The translations under genes and the position numbers were made by a program. Below are positions 58,395-64,000 of a stretch of 64,000 nt of DNA, piece by piece. The notes under the pieces were generated by a model, which had not been told where the DNA came from, searched no databases, and was given only the letters and a program-made list of their open reading frames with translations. Source of the stretch: Cryptomeria japonica (Eukaryota; Streptophyta; Pinopsida; Cupressales; Cupressaceae). Within the stretch, counting starts at the first letter, position 1. Each line of letters begins with the position of its first letter. The stretch lies in contig NC_081415.1 in the NCBI RefSeq assembly GCF_030272615.1, positions 510,024,873 through 510,088,872 of the forward strand. The letters are read 5' to 3'.

Positions 58395-58610
58395 TTAACA
58401 CAGGCACATAACCTCAAGGTCAACCTTGATTGTGACAACTTGATTATTAGCTACAAACTTCACATATCCATGAAGTGTAGATGATACAACTCCCAAGGCA
58501 TGAACCCATGGTCTACCCAAAAGGAGGTTATAAGACAAAGGACCTGACATCACATGTACAAGGGTTGGGATAGTAGCAGGCCCAACCTTTAAATGCAATA
58601 TGATGCTCAC
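58395..58610 (-). pseudogene. Gypsy B protease C-terminal part
   Basis: HVMSGPLSYNLLLGRPWVHA is the conserved C-terminal block of Ty3 protease (the LLGR.W motif). The active-site DSGA block should lie 100-250 bases upstream (58620-58800), where the frame is broken. Confidence 0.8.
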
Positions 58611-58961
58611 TACAGCGGTTTTACCATTGTCGTCAAATCCTCAGATAAACAAAGAAGAGGCTACCAAAGAGTTTGGGTCCACCTAGATTTTTGGTAAAAA
58701 AACCAAGCCACAAACATTAAGTGTGGAGCCTATATCACCAAGTGTTCATCTAATACCATCATCATTTACATGAACAATTATCATTAAAGGATCTGCCAAA
58801 TTTCTCACTTCTGGAGGTGGAAGTTCATGGGGATAGAAAGAATATTTGGTGAATGCGCATGAATATGATCCATCAACGCACACATCTTCTTGTCTCATAG
58901 GATAAGGCAACAAGATCTTTTGCAAAGCTTCCTATAATATACCTTGATACATCGGAGCAAT

Positions 58962-59495
58962 TTAAAGCCAATCCCATAGTGAGATCTTAGCGAGAGTAAC
59001 CTTAAGTTGCTCGAGAAGATTGTAATCACCAATTTTCTTATCTGCCAACAAATGTGCTTTAGAAAGACTAGGTTGATAAGGTGGTAAAGAAACTTGTGAT
59101 CGATCAAGAGTTTGTTTATTCCTCCATGTGTTATATGTATGAGCGATGGTATTGTGAGATGATTGTTTAAATTGCATAAACCTAGTATATAAGTCAGAAG
59201 TTTCTCCTCTAAAAGGTTTTCCATTAATGGTTTTAACTTTCTTTGGAGAAGGACTTGCTGCAATTACATGAATGTAAGGTCTCTTAGGCCTTTGAGGGGA
59301 TGCAGAGACTACAATAGCATTCACGGATTTTTCATCTTTGAATGAGGATGTTTTGGAGGATGACTCTTCTTTACAATATCTTTTGGAAAGAGGTGCTTCT
59401 AAGTAATCATATAAAACTTCATCCAACATATCAATGTCATCCTTAGAGAATGCTTTGTCAAAAGAATCAAACTCTAAGAGAAAAAGATCTGACAT
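58962..59495 (-). pseudogene. Gypsy B pre-protease region
   Basis: A 177-codon open stretch. The N-terminal half is acidic and Ser-rich. YNLLEQLKVTLAKISLWDWL at the end is the typical helix just before the protease of Tat/Athila elements. No gag core precedes it within this frame, which suggests a gag deletion. Confidence 0.75.
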
Positions 59496-60272
59496 TAAAC
59501 ATTCACGTCAGGTTCACCAAAATGTAGAGGAGGGAATTTGTTACCTCTAAGCTGATGAATCCTAGAGAGAAAATTGATCTGCTACTATCTCACTTAAATT
59601 GGCACTAAGGGTGAGCCAGGGGATAACAAAATAAAAGTTTATGCTAAAAGAGAAATAATTGAACAATTAAAGTGCAACAACAATGAAAAATAAAAATCTG
59701 AATTAATAGAGCAATATGAAATTAAAAATAGATTATACCAGAAAATTAGGAAGGTCTCGAGTTTAGGACGCTAGTGCGAAACGTTGTCATTTGTACTATC
59801 AGAAAACATAGAATCTCATAAATAACTTACAGTTAATCACTTCATCCATGCAAAACCTTTTCACCACCTGCACACACAAAGATAGGGGGAAAATGTTGGG
59901 GTTGTAGAGGGCTCTGCCTCAGTCAAACCTCCTCTTTGGTGTTTCCACCTCCACATATACCCAAATAGTTAGATTTGATAAAAGATAAAATGATAAAATG
60001 CAAATAGAAACTATACTCCACTCAATGGAAGCAAACCTCTATTGCAAATAGATAAAAGTGATATATTGATAAACTAAATGTACCTATAAATGCACCTAGA
60101 TAATAGATACACTTAGAGATATGATAAATAGGTTGCATGCAATGATAAAAACATATATATACAAGATAAAGAGAAGACAAAGCATGTAGCCAAACCCCCC
60201 TTTTCAAGATACGAGCATGACGAAGCTCGAAATATGTGCTTGTTGTTGCAAGATAGTTGTAAGAGCGTTGTA
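59496..60272 (-). other. Upstream flank of gypsy B (possible 5' LTR part)
   Basis: No coding motif. On the minus strand ACATTTTGGTGAACCTGACG (59533-59514) could be an LTR/primer-site junction just before the pre-protease ORF, but I cannot match it to a tRNA with confidence. AGATAGGGGGAAAATGTTGGGG at about 59880-59900 looks like a polypurine tract and LTR start on the plus strand, but no partner LTR was found. Confidence 0.35.
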
Positions 60273-60277
60273 GATAG

Positions 60278-60755
60278 TGTTGATGATTTATAGCTTCAGT
60301 CGGATAAAATTAAATGTTAAATTGGCCTTAAGGCATTCAAAATTTAATAATATATATATCATTCTAATCACCAATATGCACATTGCTTTCATTAATTATC
60401 TATGTTTAGTTAGCACGTATTATGTCTTGTTTGCCTATCGATGATTACACATCGCGCCCCCTCATTTGGTATGCCACCCCGATTGAGGTCACAACCCCTC
60501 AGCGAAATTGAACGAGTATTTATCTTCTATCGGGGGAAATTGCTAGGTGTGTGGTTGTGAGAGACCAATACTGATCGGACATATATGTCATAGGAGAAGC
60601 TGATAGAAAATATACATGTGAAATCAGGATATTACAATTGTTGTGTAATTTATAAAGATCATTTGTTGTGCATCTTCACCCAACAATTTATATATAAGCA
60701 AATTGATTATACTAGAAGGATCGAGTGACTAAAGGAGGAATTAATAACCTCAACA
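60278..60755 (+). repeat. 5' LTR of the gag-only element
   Basis: 478 bases, same length as 62361-62838. A TATA box candidate TTTATATATAAGC lies at 60687-60699. Confidence 0.95.
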
Positions 60756-60768
60756 TGGTATCAGAGCC
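60756..60768 (+). other. Primer-binding site of the gag-only element
   Basis: TGGTATCAGAGCC lies directly against the LTR end and matches initiator Met-tRNA. Confidence 0.9.
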
Positions 60769-60853
60769 AGGTTTCCTTCTATAAAGCCTAACCACCTAAA
60801 GGAAGATCCGATTAAGATCAAATTGATATCTCATTGAAAGTTTGTATTTGAAA

Positions 60854-61659
60854 ATGACGAATGGAATTAGATTCGAAGACAGACTTGAAGGTACCTCAAA
60901 CTATGATTCATGGAAACTACGAATGATGTTGGTACTAAGGAAGAATGAGTTAAAAACAATAATAGAGAATCCTTCTAAACCTGATGGAAAAGATGAACAG
61001 AGTCAGTGAGAAAATAACAATATTAAAGCAATGGAGTTATTAGTAGATGGAGTAAAGAGTCATCTACTACCTATCATTACAAGGTTAGATTCTGCATATG
61101 ATATGTTCAAATCCTTGAAAGACATGTTTGAGATTAACAACACGAGCATAATCCTCACACTTAAAAATCAAATTTCTAATATTAAAATGAGTAAGAGACT
61201 ATCACTTCATATTTTATGAGGATAACAGAATTAAGGAACCAACTCTCATCAATTGGTCACATTTATGATAATAAGGAGCTAACTATGATAACTCTAAATG
61301 GGCTCCCTATCTCATGGGAAAACTTTAGACAAGGAGTTAATGCTCGATCCAAAGTTCCCAAATTTGATAGACTAAAAGTTGATTGCATTCAAGAAGAGTG
61401 TAACCTAATATCAAGAGGAATCATGAAACCCGTTGATGAATATGTTCAAGTTCTAGTCTCTAGTTTGAAAAGGAAAAAGGACAAAAAGACATATGGTAAT
61501 CGATCATTCAAGAAGCCTAGAAACTTCTCTAAAGTACAATGTTTCATATGTGATGAATATGGCCACATTGCAAGAACTTGTCCTCTCAAACTTAAACTAC
61601 AAGCTTCCCTTGCTAAAGTCAAAAATTCAGACGTATGTTCAGAAAAATATGTTCTCTAG
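60854..61659 (+). pseudogene. Copia-type gag of the gag-only element
   Basis: ATG 60854 starts MTNGIRFEDRLEGTSNYDSW, the Copia gag opening. The frame has a TGA at 61007 (Arg plausible) and a one-base shift near 61217, after which FMRITELRNQLSSIGH continues the UBN2 domain (WENFRQGVNARSKVPKFD; DCIQEECNLISRG). The zinc knuckle CFICDEYGHIARTC lies at about 61540-61585. Gag ends at TAG 61657. Length (about 265 residues) is normal for a Copia gag, so the deletion removed pol and left gag. Confidence 0.92.
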
Positions 61660-61870
61660 AAGAAACTCAAGATACCTTGTGATTGAGAGGGAGCTTACAA
61701 ATAAAGATTGAGCACTTCTGAGGTAAAATTGTAAATATTGATTATTATTATTAATAATTATTATTATTTTATGGGCCCTATGTAAATCATAAGGAAGTGA
61801 CGACTTCCAAATGATTTCCAGCTGTATTTTTTGAAGTTATTGGAAGGTGACGATCATACAATAACTCAAG

Positions 61871-62280
61871 CCTGTGGATAGAATCGTCAACTGAGGCAAT
61901 CCATGTGAGAGCTCATGGATAGAATCGTCGACTAAGGCAATCCACACAAGAGCTCATGGATAGAATCGTTGACTGAGGCAATCCACGTAAGTGCTTGTGG
62001 ATAGAATTGCCGACTAAGGCAATCCACGTGAGAGCTCATGGATAGAATCGTCGACTGAGGCAATCCACGTAAGAGCTTGTGGATAGAATCGCTGACTTAG
62101 GAAATCCATGTGAGAGCTCATGGATAGAATCTTCGACTAAGGCAATCCACACAAGAGCTTGTGGATAGAATCACCGACAGAGGCAATCCACACAAGAGCT
62201 TATGGATAGAATCATCGACAGAGGAAATCCACTCAAGATTTTGTGAATAGAATCACCAATAGAGGAAATTCACATCTTGA
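61871..62280. repeat. Minisatellite, exactly 10 x 41 bp, hairpin-forming units
   Basis: Ten 41-base units without gaps, most starting CTCATGG or CTTGTGG and containing GATAGAATC, then GAGGCAATCCAC. GTGGAT near the start of many units can pair with ATCCAC about 17 bases later. CTCATGG and CTTGTGG units tend to alternate over units 3-8, suggesting growth by 82-base steps. The last two units are the most diverged. The array lies between the end of gag and the 3' LTR, where pol would normally be. Confidence 0.95.
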
Positions 62281-62360
62281 AACTATGGTCCCAAGATAAG
62301 CATCATACGATTTATGAATATTGCTCCCAATATCTTTTATCCTCCCTAGCTAAGAGGCAG

Positions 62361-62838
62361 TGTTGATGATTTATAGCTTCAGTCGAATAAAATTAAATGA
62401 TAAATTGGCCTTAAGGCCTTCAAAATTTAATAATATATATATCATTCTAATCACCAATATGCACATTTCTTTCATTAATTATCTATGTTTAGTTAGCGCG
62501 TATTATGTCTTGTGTGCCTATCGGTGATTACACATCGCACCCCCTCATTTGGTATGCCACCCCGATTGAGGTCACAACCCCTCACCAAATTTTAATGAGT
62601 ATTTATCTTCTATCGAGGGAAATTGCTAGGCATGTGGTTGTGAGAGACCAATACTGATCGGACATATACGTCATTGAAGAAGCTAATAGAAAATATACGT
62701 GTGAAGTCAGGATATTACAATTGTTGTGTAATTTATAAAGATCATTTGTTGTGCATCTTCACCCAACAATTTATATATAAGCAAATTGATTATACTAGAA
62801 GGATTGAGTGACTAAAGGAGGAATTAATAACCTCAATA
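62361..62838 (+). repeat. 3' LTR of the gag-only element
   Basis: 478 bases, TGTTGATG to CCTCAATA, followed by GATAG. Preceded by the purine-rich AAGAGGCAG. Confidence 0.95.
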
Positions 62839-62843
62839 GATAG

Positions 62844-64000
62844 AGATAACTTGGTAGTGTTCTTAGAGCATCAAGATATCAAAGAGAGCCAAAGAGCAAA
62901 GCCAAGAATTCAAGAGAGATAACCCAAAGAGTGGAACCCTTCAAAATAGGCAAAGAAGAACTTTTAAGGCTAGGAAGAGGCACAAAGAGCTGTTAAAACT
63001 AGAAGTAGGCTAAAAGACATGCGTCGACAAGCATCTGACTAAATGCAGGATTCAAGATTGATGTAGAGGGCTTGGGATGTTATATCACTTTCTTGGTTTT
63101 TACTCAAAAAGGGTCTCCACTTGGTATCACCAAATGGACCAATGTCTTTAACCTTATCAAGGTTTCTATAGCTTTCCCTAGATCCTTCCCAAGGATATCT
63201 TCACTCAGGACAACTCACAATTGACAAGGAGTCTCCTACGCCTAAGGTTGCAACCCTTCAACCAAGGACACATAACAACCCCAAACCCCAAGCAATGAGA
63301 TCTTTACACAAAAGTGGAAACTAACCTATGTGATTATTTACACATGTTTTATATGGATTTTTCACTGATCTTGACCCCTTAGATGGGATTTTACTATCCC
63401 TTTGTACCTTTTCCCCTTTTGGACCTAGGAAATAGGGCTACAAGAAATTAGCCCTCCATTTGGACTTTTCTTGATTTGTCTCACAACCTACCCAAACAAT
63501 CCATTGAATAAATTTGATATTATAATACCCTTTTGGTAATTCTACAAGATTCCAAACTTTTGCATCTGGGTTTTTAGTACGAATGGTCAAACCCTACTGA
63601 CCCTATTTAGCCTCTTATAGCCGATATTGGGGTTTAAGATCTCAAAAGCTTCACCAGTCAAAAAGGAATGAAAATATAACACTTTCTAATGGTCTTAACT
63701 TGTTCAAGGGTCCTTCTCATTCCAATTTTGACCATCCTTAAATCTATTGTTCAAGGTTTCCACCCTCTTTTCCTACTGCACAGGCTTGCCACATGAGCGA
63801 TGTCAAGCCTAGGGTATCATCTTAGGAAAGACAAATGACACTTACTGTCTCCAAAACCACCAATAACATCTAGCATACATTAAAAATCAACATCCTCCTA
63901 GGTTTCAGATCAATCCCATAGAGAGATGTTGATTTGTGCCACTGTTTGCATCCAAACCCTGGTTTTGAGGGTTTTGTCAGGCTAGTGGGATAGAAAATTT
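62844..64000. other. Noncoding region at the right edge
   Basis: I see no protein motif or paired repeat. Removing the gag-only element joins this sequence to 60272, so it is the same older layer, possibly an LTR or flank of gypsy B. Confidence 0.4.

Larger units (their letters stand above)
54225..59495 (-). mobile_element. Tat-like Ty3/gypsy element 'gypsy B', minus strand, degenerate
   Basis: Minus-strand order: pre-protease region, protease, RT, tethered RNase H, second RNase H, integrase. This is the usual Tat order. Its last 50 coding bases lie at 46314-46363 beyond the inserted Copia. The main gag domain is missing: the reading near 59495 starts close to the protease. LTR borders were not resolved. 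Stops and shifts are frequent. Confidence 0.88.
60278..62838 (+). mobile_element. Short gag-only LTR element, TSD GATAG
   Basis: Two 478-base LTRs (60278-60755 and 62361-62838) start TGTTGATG and end CTCAACA or CTCAATA. GATAG flanks the element at 60273-60277 and 62839-62843. The 1.6 kb interior holds a Met-tRNA primer site, a Copia-type gag, a ten-unit tandem repeat and a purine stretch before the 3' LTR. There is no pol, so it is non-autonomous. By eye the LTRs differ at about 6% of positions. Confidence 0.95.

Noticed and set aside
59880-59905. Second LTR start after a G-rich purine tract
   Set aside because: No partner LTR or duplication was found in the window; left as a note only.
61871-62280. 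CRISPR-like array
   Set aside because: Units are contiguous with no spacers and the context is a plant LTR element. It is a minisatellite.

Overview
This is nuclear DNA of a seed plant and consists almost entirely of retrotransposons. I see no cellular gene, rRNA, tRNA or CRISPR array. The long AT-rich spacers, the old stop-riddled elements and the layers of insertion inside insertion fit a large gymnosperm-like genome. That taxonomic guess is weak, because no host gene is present to test it.

Layout. 1-6212: the 3' part of a plus-strand Ty3/gypsy element (RT end, RNase H, integrase), then a long decayed extra ORF in the env-like position. 6213-7950: AT-rich spacer. About 7950-16386: a plus-strand L1-type LINE with ORF1, endonuclease, a reverse transcriptase that has lost its catalytic box, RNase H, an intact 218-codon ORF of unknown function, and a 3' hairpin tail. 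16387-19746: noncoding. 19747-21257: solo Copia LTR. 21258-23189: noncoding. 23190-29319: minus-strand Copia element, split by another solo LTR (23815-25283). 29465-46275: a Ty3/gypsy element (gypsy A, plus) flanked by GTTCC, whose gag is split by a 6.7 kb element without pol (32050-38733, minus) flanked by AATAT. 46364-54224: a complete Copia element flanked by CATAT. 54225-59495 plus 46281-46363: a minus-strand Tat-like Ty3/gypsy element (gypsy B), split by that Copia and followed by gypsy A. 60278-62838: a 2.56 kb gag-only LTR element flanked by GATAG, with ten 41-bp tandem repeats. 62844-64000: noncoding.

Order of events read from the sequence: gypsy B is the base layer. Gypsy A entered just after its pol stop codon, and the Copia entered the last codons of its integrase. 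The pol-less element then entered gypsy A gag. Removing each insertion with one copy of its target duplication restores the interrupted reading frame in three cases: gypsy B integrase, gypsy A gag and the minus Copia RT/RNase H.

Points of most interest: (1) the pol-less element encodes a coiled-coil protein with four zinc knuckles and a second protein of about 1,070 residues, and its LTR ends, primer-binding site and polypurine tract match those of the Copia in the window; (2) gypsy A carries a second RNase H domain upstream of RT, whereas gypsy B carries it between its own RNase H and integrase; (3) several coding regions have decayed almost only by stop codons of the C-to-T kind, with no frameshifts; (4) an intact unknown ORF lies in the 3' region of a dead LINE.
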